Made by a program: the position numbers and the translations under genes
Assembly (NCBI GenBank): GCA_000349905.1
Contig: KB722744.1
Coordinates: 457,311 to 521,310, forward strand
Reading direction: 5' to 3'
Length of the DNA stretch: 64,000 nucleotides
DNA from: Volvariella volvacea V23
Lineage: Eukaryota > Basidiomycota > Agaricomycetes > Agaricales > Pluteaceae
Shown here: piece after piece, positions 29,092 through 40,132 of the stretch
How the letters are laid out: every line of letters begins with the position of its first letter
How positions within the stretch are numbered: position 1 is the first letter of the stretch
The notes under the pieces: model-generated
Seen by the model: the letters and a program-made list of their open reading frames with translations, nothing else
Databases searched by the model: none
Told to the model about the DNA's origin: nothing

Positions 29092-31706
29092 ATGTTTGCG
29101 AAGTTACCAATGTATGATCAGATTATGACCCCCGATGCAGTACGGTTTAAGAAGCTTCTTGTATTCTGTGATGGTATTGGGATAGACAGTTCCTTATCCG
29201 ATGGTGCATGTAAGTGTATGTCTATTGGTGCTCTTCTTTGAGAGCGCTTATGCGTTATTGTGGTCCAATTGTTCCCGCGTGTAGCTAGGGGAGGTGGTTG
29301 TGGAAGCGCAATACAGAGTGTGACGAATGTTTTTCGGCTAGCTCACGCGGTTCGGCCATACACGATGTATGTGGGCAGTGCATTCAATCCGATAATAGCC
29401 CTCATCTAGCACACAGGGACCAGAGAAGGCAAATGGTTTTCTATCAAAGCGGAATCGGCGCAGAAGGCGACATACCAAGTGGTCCTCTATGCCCTTTAAC
29501 TCACTCAGAAATTCGTTAGTATCCAAAGTTCTCTTCTTTTGGGTAAATATTGATGGAATAGTACATTCAGGGGGATTAGGACCTGCCATTGGTATGACTG
29601 GAAGATGTATCTTATGACCAATTTGAATGATGCGCTTATAAATAGTTAGCAAAATATGCAACGCATATGCCTTCATTGTCCAGAACTTCAAAGAAGGGGA
29701 TGAGATCTATCTTTTTGGGTGAGTACCCCCCAATGCTTCTACCTGTGCGTAGGCATTGATTTAGGCGCAGCTTCTCCAGGAAAGTTAGATATTGATTGCT
29801 ATACGTCGTTTGATTAATCAACTGCGTGTAGGGGGGCTTACGCCATCAGGAAACTGTCTGAGCTGATCGTGTGTAGTCTTCAACTCGCACAAGAAACCTG
29901 TGATTAATTTTCCCTATCGCTTGCAGGATCGGATAGGTTTGTTAGGGGCCGAGAGCCTCGGCTTATTCATGAATATATGGCGTGAAATCGCTGATGGGAG
30001 GATGCCTTCTATCCCTCCCAATACGAGGCGCACAAATATCAAGTATGTATAGCATTACGAGGATGCCTGACTTTCATACGACATCTTTATCCAGATGCAT
30101 CGGTCTTTGGGACACAGTTGGGACTTGTTTTGGACTGAATGATGCTTTAAGGATCCAAGATACATGCCTTCCAGCCACTGTGGGCATTGCGCTTCATGCA
30201 GTAGCCCTTCAGGAGAACCGTATGAGGTTTCTCCCGACGCTTTGGAGGCCACCTCCGGGAGGGCTAAGACCGGGTCAAGTGTTAAAGCAGGTAACCCCGT
30301 TATTGTATATGACTGTCATGGGATTCGAATTACTGTACAGGTTTGGTTCCCTGGAGCACACTCCGATGTTGGAGGTGGATATAAACGTCAGGAACTCGCA
30401 GATCTCTCTCTCTTCTGGATGGCGGTCAGTGATTTGTGGATCTCTTAGACAACTGAGGTCTTATCAAAAAGCAGGGCGAGACACAACAGTTCATTAACTA
30501 CGACCTTGACTCTCTTCAGCGGAGTGGACAAGGTAATCCTCAGCCGTGGGGTACCCCGCAGCCACACAACGCATATTCTAGACTTACCTTTCAAGAAAAG
30601 CTTGTCATCGGACATCGGACACGACCAGAAAGCCATGATATTCACAAGGAATCGCTTTTTCATCCGAGCCTTGGTCCTGGTTATGCCCCCACAACGCTGG
30701 ACCATCCAGAGGATATTGTCACGATGGAAACTTTGAAAATGAAGTTTGGAAACTCGTGGACTCCGGTATTTACCTCTCTCAATGAATTCGAGGAAAAATG
30801 CAAGAGAGAGTGGGATATGACTGTAAGATCTTTCTCAGCTCGACGTCCCTGTAATCTTGATCAACTGAATTTCTTGACAAACAGAAAGGCGCTCCGCACC
30901 CTACATCGGCGAGTATTGATGCCTTGCTTGGACCAGCAAGGGTTATCACCTGGGTATGTTGGACTAAGATAGCCTTATTGCACGTCAGTCACTAAAGTGC
31001 TCATGCAAGACTAATGGCGCTATGCCTGGTTTTATCCCACCTACGGATGCGCTAATGGGTGGACATGAAGATAGTGGTATACCAATTTATATTATACGTG
31101 CTTTCTACGGGACGTGGTTTATTTATTGCTCCCCATTATAATCCTCTCATATTATAGACCCTGGAAAGCTCAGCGACATAGCTAAGGCGGTGATCGGATG
31201 GGATGGCAAAGAGGTCACTGTAAGTGGCAATTGAAATCGATTGAGCAGCATTGTCATCAAGCGGATTTGTCTCATCGAGCCTCCATCTCTCAAATAGGTG
31301 AATGGATTCGAGATTCTAATCGCCAACGACCGAGTCTTCACCTGGGTCAAGATGAGTGGACAATTTTCGTTAAGCAACTTGCATGGCGCCATTCCTTTTC
31401 AGTATGTCTAGTTTCCGTTGTATGCCTTAGGCACCACTGACACTGCGCTTTTGATAGGGCGGGAAACGAAGCGGATGGAAGGCCGTTATATGTTGCTCGG
31501 GCCAATATCCCTGGAACGCGATCCATCCACTGCGGAAAGGTCAACAAAGACACTGTTGGTTAGTTGCTTCGTTCCTCTGATCCAGCAGACTTGGAAAACC
31601 AGCATTAACGACTGTCAATCTTTTAGCACTAATCCCTTACGATGGTGACGAGCGCTCAATTGATAATTATGAAGTCTTGGTGTATGCCAACAATGTATTT
31701 AGATGA
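29092..31706 (+). CDS. DUF2235 (Tle1-like) hydrolase fused to a DM9-type domain, copy 2
   Basis: This paralogue of 23510-26168 has the same exon plan. ATG 29092 gives an N-terminus about 17 residues longer (MFAKLPMYDQIMTPDA) before RFKKLLVFCDGIGIDSS. Matching blocks are NVFRLAHAVRPYT, RQMVFYQSGIGAEGD, GFSRGAYA across three exons, DRIGLLGAESLGLFMNIW, IGLWDTVGTCFGLNDAL and WFPGAHSDVGGGYKR. The C-terminal DM9-like part has MGGHEDSGIPIYIIRA, VNGFEILIANDRVFTWVK and ALIPYDGDERSIDNYEVLVY. The DGTG of the family reads DGIG here, which may matter for the active site. The gene ends with TGA 31704-31706. Exons are separated by introns of about 50 nt. Again one intron (29780-29831) begins GA. Confidence 0.8.
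29771..29779 (+). other. 9-nt microexon carrying the catalytic Ser (copy 2)
   Basis: CTTCTCCAG lies between a 52-nt GTGAGT..CAG intron (29719-29770) and a 52-nt intron starting GAAAGT (29780-29831). Joined with GG before and G GGG GCT TAC after, it gives Gly-Phe-Ser-Arg-Gly-Ala-Tyr. Position, phase and flanking GAAAGT are the same as in copy 1. Confidence 0.75.
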
Positions 31707-32441
31707 CCATGGAGGAAGAAGGACCGTTTTTGGTATAATCCTTGTTTCTGGGCCATCCAATGTGATTATCCTTTAAATCACCTGCTGTCGTAATAATACG
31801 AAAAAGTTCTTTGTGCCTTCACGAAAATAAGTAATATTCAACTGCATTCACAACCACGAATCAAACACGTCACAGAACAATCGTAGGACGTTCGCATTTG
31901 AGCTGGGTTCATGTGTGCTCGCTTTTAGGCTAAGACGAAGAGTTTAGTGAGCTCATGCAACCTAAGTACGCCTATCCACAGAGGATCCATAGACTTTATG
32001 GGTGCAAGGATCGAATTAGCCACCAGGCTGTCACGATTGTGTATCAACGCTGTTATTCCCGACTAGAAGATCATTAAGTCGAGAAACGATAAATTTAATG
32101 CAGATGGACGACTTACCCTATCTCAATCAGCCGGCACTCAGGCGTCAGCGCTTAGCGCTTGGTCTCGGGCCTTTTGAAGGGTTAATTACTGGTCTGGAGC
32201 TATTCACCGTATCTCAATTCGATGCGAGGAACTGTGATCGAGGAAAGTAAAGGATTACAAGTGTACCAGGGTGTACCAGGACTTGAAATCGCTGGCGTGT
32301 CCACACGCAAAGGACACCAGGTACTCAAGAACGACACGACAATCTCGACGATGATCACAGAGCATTGGAAACTGCTGAGGATGGGTACTGGATCGGATAT
32401 GAGCAAAATAAGCAAGTCATTAGATCAGTAGTTGCACCGCG
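31707..32441. other. Intergenic, no gene seen
   Basis: This is AT-rich flank without long open frames. A short direct repeat (GTGTACCAGG twice at about 32260-32280) is the only pattern noted. Confidence 0.45.
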
Positions 32442-33080
32442 TTGAGATCAGATGCCGAAGAGGAATTGGTTGAGCGCCGGGGGCGTGGCGGGTTATTATG
32501 GAGCAGATGCGAGGTGCGTGGGTCTTTTTGCTTCCGGGATTTTTTGACTGCTGATGCGCGAGTGGCATGTGCATGTAGTCAGTTGGCGGAGCAGTGTGGT
32601 CTCGAATTCGCAAATGACGTACTGGAGAAATCGAGGTCCACACTCAACTTGCTAGTACCGAACGCTGGTGGAGGAGGAGGAGGGAGGGGGGGAGACTCCA
32701 CTCCGAGTCCGGGCTCGATGTCAAGGAACGGTTCGCCCGGGCCATACACCCACTCCGCTCAAGCACCCACATGTTCAGGCAGCCATCCAGCGAACACTTG
32801 TTTCAACTCGAATACCAATTCGAGTGCTGGGCTGACTTCTGGTGCTGCCCGCACAGGGACGCAGGCTGGGGGGGTGCACCGCTGTACTTCAGCAACAGCA
32901 ACATGCTTTTCATCCTTCTGCCATGCAAAAATGGCCGTTTTTTTTTTTTTCGATCTCTGTCGCTTTACTCTTCTCGTGTATGCCCCTGCTTATGTTGTCG
33001 ATCGCGGGCAGCTGCTAGCCCTCCTTTTTCTTTCTTTCTTTCCTTTCCCCGTGTTTGTTTTGAACGGACCTCTAATTTGA
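32442..33080 (+). other. 212-codon open frame, coding status doubtful
   Basis: The start of the frame (DFLTADARVACACSQLAEQC, then LEFANDVLEKSRSTLNLLVP) looks protein-like, followed by a Gly run and Ser/Thr/Pro-rich sequence. The last 60 codons read through a T-rich tract (32939-32951) and look like 3' flank. It could be the last exon of an unrecognised gene, a remnant, or chance. No upstream exon was found. Confidence 0.25.
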
Positions 33081-33547
33081 TGGACTTGAAATTGACTTCA
33101 AGTTGATGCTCTTTATAGTATCAATGACGGTGTTGTAGTTCTGTGCTCTACTCGAGGTCATATCCTCAATCTGGTTCATGGTACTATACTGATACCATTT
33201 ATATTGTTTTTTCGATACCGATGTGTCCAAAGCTAATGTCATAGCTATCCTTATATACTAGTATCGCGTGTATGCCATTGTATCATGATGGTGACCCCGC
33301 CCGGATTATGGCACCACGACTAGAGACGTCACGAACGCTATGGAACCTCATATCGACCTTGGCTTTTCGAACAGCAGGGAATAGCATGACGTGTACATGG
33401 GGTATTACAACTATAGATACACTTGAATGTGGATATGAATATATACGTGACTTGTCAACGTGAATCAGTAGTGTACTCTAAAAATGATTGAGGTGTGGAC
33501 AGAGTGATAGTGCGGATCGTGATTGACCGGCACCCACGCTCGCTATG
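33081..33547. other. Intergenic, no gene seen
   Basis: This is 3' flank of the RING gene on the other strand. Only short open frames are present. Confidence 0.45.
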
Positions 33548-34484
33548 TCACGACATTGTGAGCACGGTCTTGATTTTCAACCCAATCACGCCCCCGCCTA
33601 TGCCGTCCCATCCAGGTATCTCGGCTCTACATACTGGGCATCTGTCATGAACAGAAGAGGGAATGGCGTCAGTTTCCTATTCCGATGATATGCGCATATA
33701 GCATTGCCTGCGACACCGCTCACCTAGCTATAGACGGCTCGGTAGTCATCGTTGCATTCCGAGTCAGGGCAGTTTTGACGGCAGCGAAGAGACAGGAACC
33801 ACAGCAGACGTGGCCGCAGGGAGTGAGCGTTGCGTTTGTAGGCGGACAGTAGCATATGGGGCATGTATACATTGAGAGGGGCTCGTAGACTGTCGAGTTT
33901 GCGCTGGATGAATTGGGGGCTAGGTGGGGAGGTGAAGTCGAAGGTGGTGCCACAGGTGGGGGATCTGCTACAGGAGAATCAAGAGAAGGGTGGTTGATGG
34001 TTGGTTGTAGTGCTGGCGGAGGGGAACCGGCAGCAGAGGTGGAGGTTGTGCTCGTCAATGAGGTTAGTTGAGAGTCTGGGGGAAGTGGAGGATCGTCGGG
34101 TTGATGATCGTGATCGAGGTCAAGATCATCGCCAGGGTCTTGCATAGGCGTATCATAGTCCTCTCGGCTATAGCTGAATGTAGTGGTATCACTCTGACCG
34201 TCGAAGAACGTCCCGGTATAGCTGGGTTGAGTGCTGCCAATGGGGTCCAGTACCGAAGCAGATGCAGACGTGGACGCATCGGTGTTATTTGGGAGGGCGT
34301 GAACCGCATCAGGGTGGGACGGGGCAGGTGGTACAGCGGAGCCAGCACGAGAATTGGCTGATGATCCAGGCCTGCTTCGACCGCGAGCCTCACTCCTTGG
34401 TCGCAGATTCCGGCTCGTCGACGGCGCGGGCAACGGCGGCTCTGGGTTCAGCAGCTCATCTATTCTCCTTTTCCTAGGCGGCAT
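33548..34484 (-). CDS. RING-finger protein (C3HC4), 284 aa
   Basis: Two exons, 34484-33724 and 33641-33548, are separated by an 82-nt GTGAGC..CAG intron and sum to 855 nt. The first 200 residues are Ser/Pro/Asp-rich and disordered, opening with the basic MPPRKRRIDELLNPE. The RING runs from CPICYCPP through CGHVCCGSC in exon 1 to CPVCRAEIPGW in exon 2, so the last cysteine pair depends on the intron being removed. The spacing fits a C3HC4 E3 ubiquitin ligase domain, possibly SLX8/RNF4-like, with a nuclear role suggested by the basic N-terminus. It is divergent from the Erv41-type gene, with 232 bp between the start codons. Confidence 0.82.
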
Positions 34485-34716
34485 CGCTGGCGACGACGAG
34501 GACGGTCAGACGGGGATGAGGACAAATCGCGGAGAAAGATAACACGTGACAGCTTTACACGTCGACAACGTTAACCGAGATTTACACAAAACCCCGCACA
34601 AGCTCGACGCTCTTTTCCTCCACATCATCATCCTCATCACCCCGACCCTTGTCCTCTCCTTCCCCTCGTCGTCGTAGCGTCGCAGTCCCGCCCGGGCTCG
34701 ACACACCAGTGCAACT
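34485..34716. promoter_or_regulatory. Shared divergent promoter, RING gene / Erv41-type gene
   Basis: Only 232 bp separate the two divergent ATGs. No clear TATA box is seen. The region is GC-rich with repeated CTCATCATCCTC-type pyrimidine tracts. Shared regulation is inferred from distance only. Confidence 0.4.
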
Positions 34717-36768
34717 ATGATGAACGACTCTTCGCACGCCCGCTCAGGCAGCCTCATCGAAAAACTCGACCAAGCAGCAGCCCCGCTCACAAAGTTCGAT
34801 GCATTTCCCAAAATCCCGTCCGCCTACAAGGCCCGCTCCGAGTCCAGAGGATTCATGACCATCTTCGTCACCCTCCTCGCTCTCCTGTTGATGCTGAACG
34901 ACATTGGGGAGTATATCTGGGGCTGGCCGGACTATGAGTTTAGCGTTGATACGGACAAATCGCCGTATTTGAACATTAATGTGGACTTGGTAGTCAATAT
35001 GCCTTGTCAATGTGAGTGCTTGGCGGTTGGGGGCGTGAGGGACTTTTCGTGTTGGCTTACTTGACGCATTTGACTAGATCTGAGTGTGGACCTGAGAGAT
35101 GCGATTGGAGATAGGCTGTTCCTTAGTGGAGGTCTTCGTCGAGATGGGGTGAATTACTTTTCGTCTCTTACGCAAAAAGGCGACTTACACTTCTGTAGAC
35201 CATTTTCGACATCGGACAAGCTACAGCTCTCAAGTGAGTTTCCCTGTTTCTGCTGGTCCTCCCGCCTTTGCTAACTTGGAATTAGGGAACACGCAGAAAT
35301 GCTCTCAGCCACACAAGCAGTCGCCCAATCGAGAAAGTCACGCGGTTTCTTTGATACCCTTCTCAGCCGGAACAGCAAGCCTCAGTTCAAGCCTACATAC
35401 AAATACGAAGCCGCCGCCGATGCATGCCGTATCTACGGTACCCTCCTAGTCAAGAAGGTCACTGGTGGGTATGCTCTCCATAATTCGAGAGCATTGGGCT
35501 CATAGTGATGCGGTGCGCATATAGCCAACCTCCACGTCACAACTCTCGGACACGGATATGCCAGCTACGAACATGTGCCTCATGACAGTACGTTCCCTTC
35601 CGAATTCAATCACCGTTTCAATTCAACGCAACTCTGACTCTGCACTGCCGGACAGAGATGAACTTGTCCCACGTTATCACCGAATTTTCATTTGGCCCAT
35701 ATTTCCCCGACATGACACAACCCCTGGACAACTCTTTCGAGCTAGCGCAGGATCGTAAGTCAGAAGCTTGCTGTTATTGACCCGGAACCGCGCCTAACTC
35801 ATTCACTTGCAGCATTCGTTGCCTACCAATACTTCCTTCACGTCGTCCCAACAACCTACATCGCCCCACGCACCAGCGCCCTGCGCACACACCAATACAG
35901 CGTAACGCACTACACCCGCGTCCTCGACCACGGCCGCGGCACCCCCGGCATCTTCTTCAAATTCGACCTCGACCCCATGTCCCTCACCATCCACCAACGC
36001 ACGACGACCCTCCTCGAGCTCGTCATCCGCTGCGTCGGAGTTTTGGGTGGAGTATTCGTATGCATGGGGTACGCGATCCGGGTCACAACTAAAGCCGTCG
36101 AAGTCGTCACCGGCTCGGAGGGCAGCGGACAGGGCATCGTCGCCGCAGAGGCTTCAGGCGCCAAAGCAGGCCTCCGCGCCAAATGGGGCGGCGGCGAGCT
36201 CCGCTCCCGCAAGAACCTCTCGCTCTCGCAGGCCCAGGCAGGATCGTCCGGGTGGGGGATCGACACCGCCGGCACGCCCGGGTCGCCGTACTCGAGTTAC
36301 GCTGGCTCACCGAACGTGGGGTCAGCAGCGTATCCGCCGCCGTCGCCGTATGTCGGGAGCCCGAGTTTGGGCGCGCAGGGGTCGCCTGCGGGAGGGAATG
36401 GGCTGTTGCCGCCTCTGTCGGCGCCTGGGACGCCGCTTATGGGGTTCGGACCCCCGCCTAGATCGCCTGTTGTCACACCAGCCCACGCCAACGGCAACGG
36501 TAGCGGCTACAGCAACGGCCATGGGAACAGCACCCCACATACCAATGGTGGATTGAGCGCGTACAGTGCCGCTGCGACGAATGGAGGATCGAGTGCGGGC
36601 GGGTTTGGACACCTTTCTGTGCCGGGGACGCCGGCGTATGGGCTTTTCCCGCCTACGCCTAATCCTGCTAATGGAGGTGGGAGTGGGTTCCCGAGCGGGA
36701 GTGCGCCACCGAGTGCGGGGTTGGGTGCGGCTGGGCCGCCGAAGAGGATTGCGAAGAAGGATGATTGA
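34717..36768 (+). CDS. ERV41: Erv41/ERGIC2-type ER-Golgi cargo protein, 565 aa
   Basis: Seven exons (34717-35011, 35078-35148, 35199-35233, 35286-35464, 35525-35587, 35656-35754, 35813-36768) sum to 1698 nt. The N-terminus has KFDAFPKIPSAYKARSESRG, then a TM segment (IFVTLLALLLMLNDIGEYIW), the lumenal LNINVDLVVNMPCQYLSVDL, the SRKSRGFF region, and FKFDLDPMSLTIHQRTTTL before the second TM (VIRCVGVLGGVFVCMGYAIR). This is the ERGIC N plus COPII-coated ERV domain order. These proteins cycle between ER and Golgi in COPII vesicles and help retrieve ER residents. A Gly/Ser/Pro-rich cytosolic tail of about 210 residues (TPGSPYSSYAGSPNVGSAA onward) is much longer than in yeast Erv41. Whether the gene is Erv41 or its partner Erv46 is not certain. 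Confidence 0.85.
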
Positions 36769-37574
36769 GGGGTGGGATGGAGGGAAGTGCGTAGGAGAGG
36801 GGGTGGGGTGGAGCAGGGTGGTATGTGCATATATGGTCGGATAGCGCGGCTTTCCTCTGTCGTGCTCTACTCTACTCCTGTCTTTTTTTCGTGACTTTTC
36901 GTTGCTGCTTATCTATATGTCACTATTCATTTGGATGAGGGATTGCAGCTTGATGTACAGATATTCAATGTCCATGGTGACTCGAGATGATAATGTTCAT
37001 GAAGCTCATGGCGTAGTGTTTGTATTGTATAGAGAGCACAGGTAAAGCCCAAGTGGCATCATTTCGAACCGTACACGCACTAGCACTATTACTGGCACTA
37101 TTGCGCCTTTTAAGCTCGAAACTGACATTCCATGCAGCTGCGTTGGTGTTATCCTGTTATGCACATATATTTCTATGCACACGACAAGTCGTCGTCGAGA
37201 TCAAGATCACTCGGGGAGAGATGGTGTGGACGAAGGACCGGTATAGTGTTACCCACATCAGTCGCACCCGAGTCACCATTCTCGTGAACCAGCGAGAAAT
37301 TTGGGCTTTGAGAATCCTTTTTGCTCTCGAATATCGACAGGGGTAGACCACTGGTATACATTGACAGCGCAGCGTAATTAGGAGCTTTTGGCATTGCATT
37401 CGCGTTGACTAATGGTTGCGTCAGGGGAAGAAGATTGACCGAACGTTATTCCACGGACGTTATTTCCCACCACACTTTGGAAATGGTCACTCAAGCTCAA
37501 GTATATTTCATAAATCGATGTTATGAAAATAGGCACTTGAACAGAACGCGATGGTGCACATTACCAGTTTACAC
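36769..37574. other. Intergenic between convergent genes
   Basis: This is the 3' flank of the Erv41-type gene and of the Crinkler-like gene on the opposite strand. No gene or repeat was seen. Confidence 0.5.
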
Positions 37575-39740
37575 TCAACTCTTCAAACCCTCTGGGGTCT
37601 TGACACGATAGATGGCAGCCTCTGATAGCCCCAAAATGAATGCCTCCTCGATCATCTCATCGTCCTCCGTTTTGGTGATCGGAATGTGGATACTCTCGTC
37701 TTGAGGTGCGATGACAACATACCAGACCTTCTTGATTCCTAACTCTCGCAGACCCTGGAAGCCCTTAGGATTTGCAGAATGCTTTTCAGCAACAGTGGCT
37801 TGAAAAACGATCGCCCACTCAGTGCTCGGGAAAATGAAGCCATCGAAAGCTGGCTCACTCTTGCTGTCAGGTCGAAAGATGACGCCGCGTTGTCGCACAC
37901 ATTCAGTGCGCGCCTCTCTGAACTTGGGAGATGGCAAGCGACCTGACTCGAGGTCTGACGGTACGTCGGCATCCACCTGATCCATTCCCCCTTTCCCGAG
38001 AAGACACGGATCTGTCCTCAACACGAATGTATCTCTGGCTTCACCTGGGATCAAGTGCGGATATCGTTGAGTTGCAGTATAGCGATAGCGCCTGAGGTAT
38101 CGGACTGGCCAATGCGACTTGCGTAGAATCAAGTCGTGCATCATGTAGTCCAGAAGACGGCCTGCTATCCCTTTAGTTACTGTATGCTCATTAAATATGC
38201 CGAAAAGATCTGCGGCTTCCTTCTTCTGATTGGTATGCAAGGCATCCACCAGCAGGTGGACAATGTGCGGCTGCATATCGATAACATAATCACTGCGCTC
38301 TTCTCCGACTTTAATCGTAAAAACCTGGTGGGAAAATTCCTTGTTCATAATGGAAAATTCGTCGCGGTAAAGAGCATCAGATAGATCCTGGTACTTCATT
38401 TTTTCCACGTCCTGACGAAGCAGCTTCTCGAAACCCTGTGGGTCTTCTACCATCTTCCACGCATTCCTCGCTGATGGTGTATATTTGCTGTAGTAATCTT
38501 GTAACCGGCGCTCCAACATATTTTGATCCACCAAGGATTCCTCGAGGCCTCGACCCCATCTGTTTAGCTAATTAGTAGTTATTCATGAAGCGGAGAATCA
38601 GGNNNNNNNNNNNNNNNNNNNNNNNNNNNNNNNNNNNNNNNNNNNNNNNNNNNNNNNNNNNNNNNNNNNNNNNNNNNNNNNNNNNNNNNNNNNNNNNNNN
38701 NNAAGAATGAATAAGAATGAACTCGCGTGAAAACATACCGATGCCTGGGTGTCCGAGAACAGAGACACCCGTAACGGCTGGACCACTGTGGTCTCGTGCA
38801 AATGGGTTGGGGAAAAATTCATCATTTGGTGTGGGATTTTGTGTATCGGTCATATCAGGTTGGTTCCCGGATTGAATAGTCTGCTGACCCGTGCTATCAC
38901 TAAGTGATCGATGAAATACTGAGACTCCTTGTTTTCTGGATTCTATTATGTCGGCCAGGGCGATGTGATATTCATCACGGACAAATGGGCGACACCGAAG
39001 ACCCCGGAATATAGCGTGGCAACTTTTCCAAGGGGCGAAGGCTCGAACGGTGGAGGGTACTTGAATAGAGTCGAGGGGATTATGGCGTACGACCTGTTCC
39101 CTGATGAAAGGCCATTTCCCATTGGTCCATACCTCCTGGTAGAGGTCATCATAATTGCTCTCTTTCACAGCGTTCAGCAAATTTGCTATACGTGTATCCG
39201 ATATTTTGTTCCCGCATTCCTTCGCTATTCGACGCAGCCCGTCCGCTGTGAGTGACATGTTGCAAGTTTGTTGGAGAGATGGTGATCGATAATCAGTCAG
39301 ATCCTCTGCTTTATAAGCACGACCCTTGGGAATATGCGAAAGATTATATAATATGATTTGCATCCATGCTTTGTTTTGACCAGCTGTTCGCCACAGCGCG
39401 ACATTCCGGGCCCAGGCCACTCTGCCCATCGCAAACCGCAAAAGGCAACTCCCAACTTGACGCACATCAAGTTCGTTGCCCAGAGCACTACAAAAATAGG
39501 TGCTGAGAATCTGCAGTTGTATGTGAGTATCCCTTCGTCGCCCTTCCTCGCGTTGTTGGCGTCCTGGGCGAACGCACTGTCGTGCATTGGCACTCACAAC
39601 TGGTTCGGGCTTGATGAGCTCAAGGCCTAGGTCAGTAGGCCCGAGTACCCTCGCCTCTAATGTTGCGGTGGCCATAGCAGAGTGCTTGCCATCTCGCCAA
39701 GGTCTGATGAGGACAACAACCCTGAATGTGTGGGATGCCA
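37575..39740 (-). CDS. Crinkler-like P-loop NTPase/nuclease, broken by an assembly gap
   Basis: The upstream exon (start at 39258, or at 39740 if MASHTFRVVVLIRPWRDGK is the true N-terminus) carries SLTADGLRRIAKECG and ends at 38739 in SVLGHPGIG, the start of a Walker A loop. The donor there is GTATGT. The last exon (38559-37575) carries a C-terminal domain with FDGFIFPSTEWAIVFQATVAEKH-type and IKKVWYVVIAP segments, resembling the PD-(D/E)xK-like nuclease of fungal Crinkler/RHS-type proteins. The rest of the NTPase, including the Lys-Ser/Thr, must lie in the 100-N gap, because the phases of the two exons do not join. Family members are DNA-acting effector-like proteins with variable partners. 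The function here is unknown. A possible 87-nt in-frame intron (donor GTGAGT near 39599) may separate the N-terminal exon. Confidence 0.65.
38603..38702. other. Assembly gap (100 N)
   Basis: There are exactly 100 Ns inside the Crinkler-like gene, likely a placeholder of unknown real length. At least one exon is missing here. Confidence 0.99.
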
Positions 39741-40132
39741 TCTTCCCAGTTCCTTGTCCCTGAACTCCAACTCTGACATACCCGTTTTGTAGCACCACGG
39801 CCAACTTGAGCCTTTCTCGACTTTTCCCGCTCAACTGCCCGACCTGCGTCCGACTTGAAGAGAACGCGTGCTCGCCTCTCCTCCCACTCGTCTTTTTTTC
39901 CTTTTCACACCGTCTTACAAGCCACAGTGCGAGAATCAACATAGCGACGGCACCAACCAGACGACGATAGCCGCTTACGACGTAACGAATTTACGACTAA
40001 CGACCTCCTCAGTTTCATCTACAACCTTACGCTTCCGCTCACCTCCATCATTTTTTGCTCATTGACGCTCTCGTGTGCCCTTTCTACGCGTTCGACACGT
40101 ACAGCACAACTCGACCCTACTCAGTTCCGACC
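39741..40132. promoter_or_regulatory. Divergent promoter, Crinkler-like gene / SAM-domain gene
   Basis: The 392-bp interval lies between divergent starts. It contains pyrimidine-rich stretches on both strands (for example CCTCTCCTCCCACTCGTC) and no clear TATA box. It is assigned by position. Confidence 0.4.

Noticed and set aside
32442..33080. A confident protein-coding gene
   Set aside because: Composition decays into 3' flank with a T-run, no domain is recognised and no upstream exon was found; kept only as a doubtful open frame.
36047..36556. Arg-rich open frame overlapping the last exon of the Erv41-type gene
   Set aside because: It is a shadow of GC-rich Gly/Ser/Pro coding sequence in another frame. 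The Erv41 frame has clear homology and splice support.
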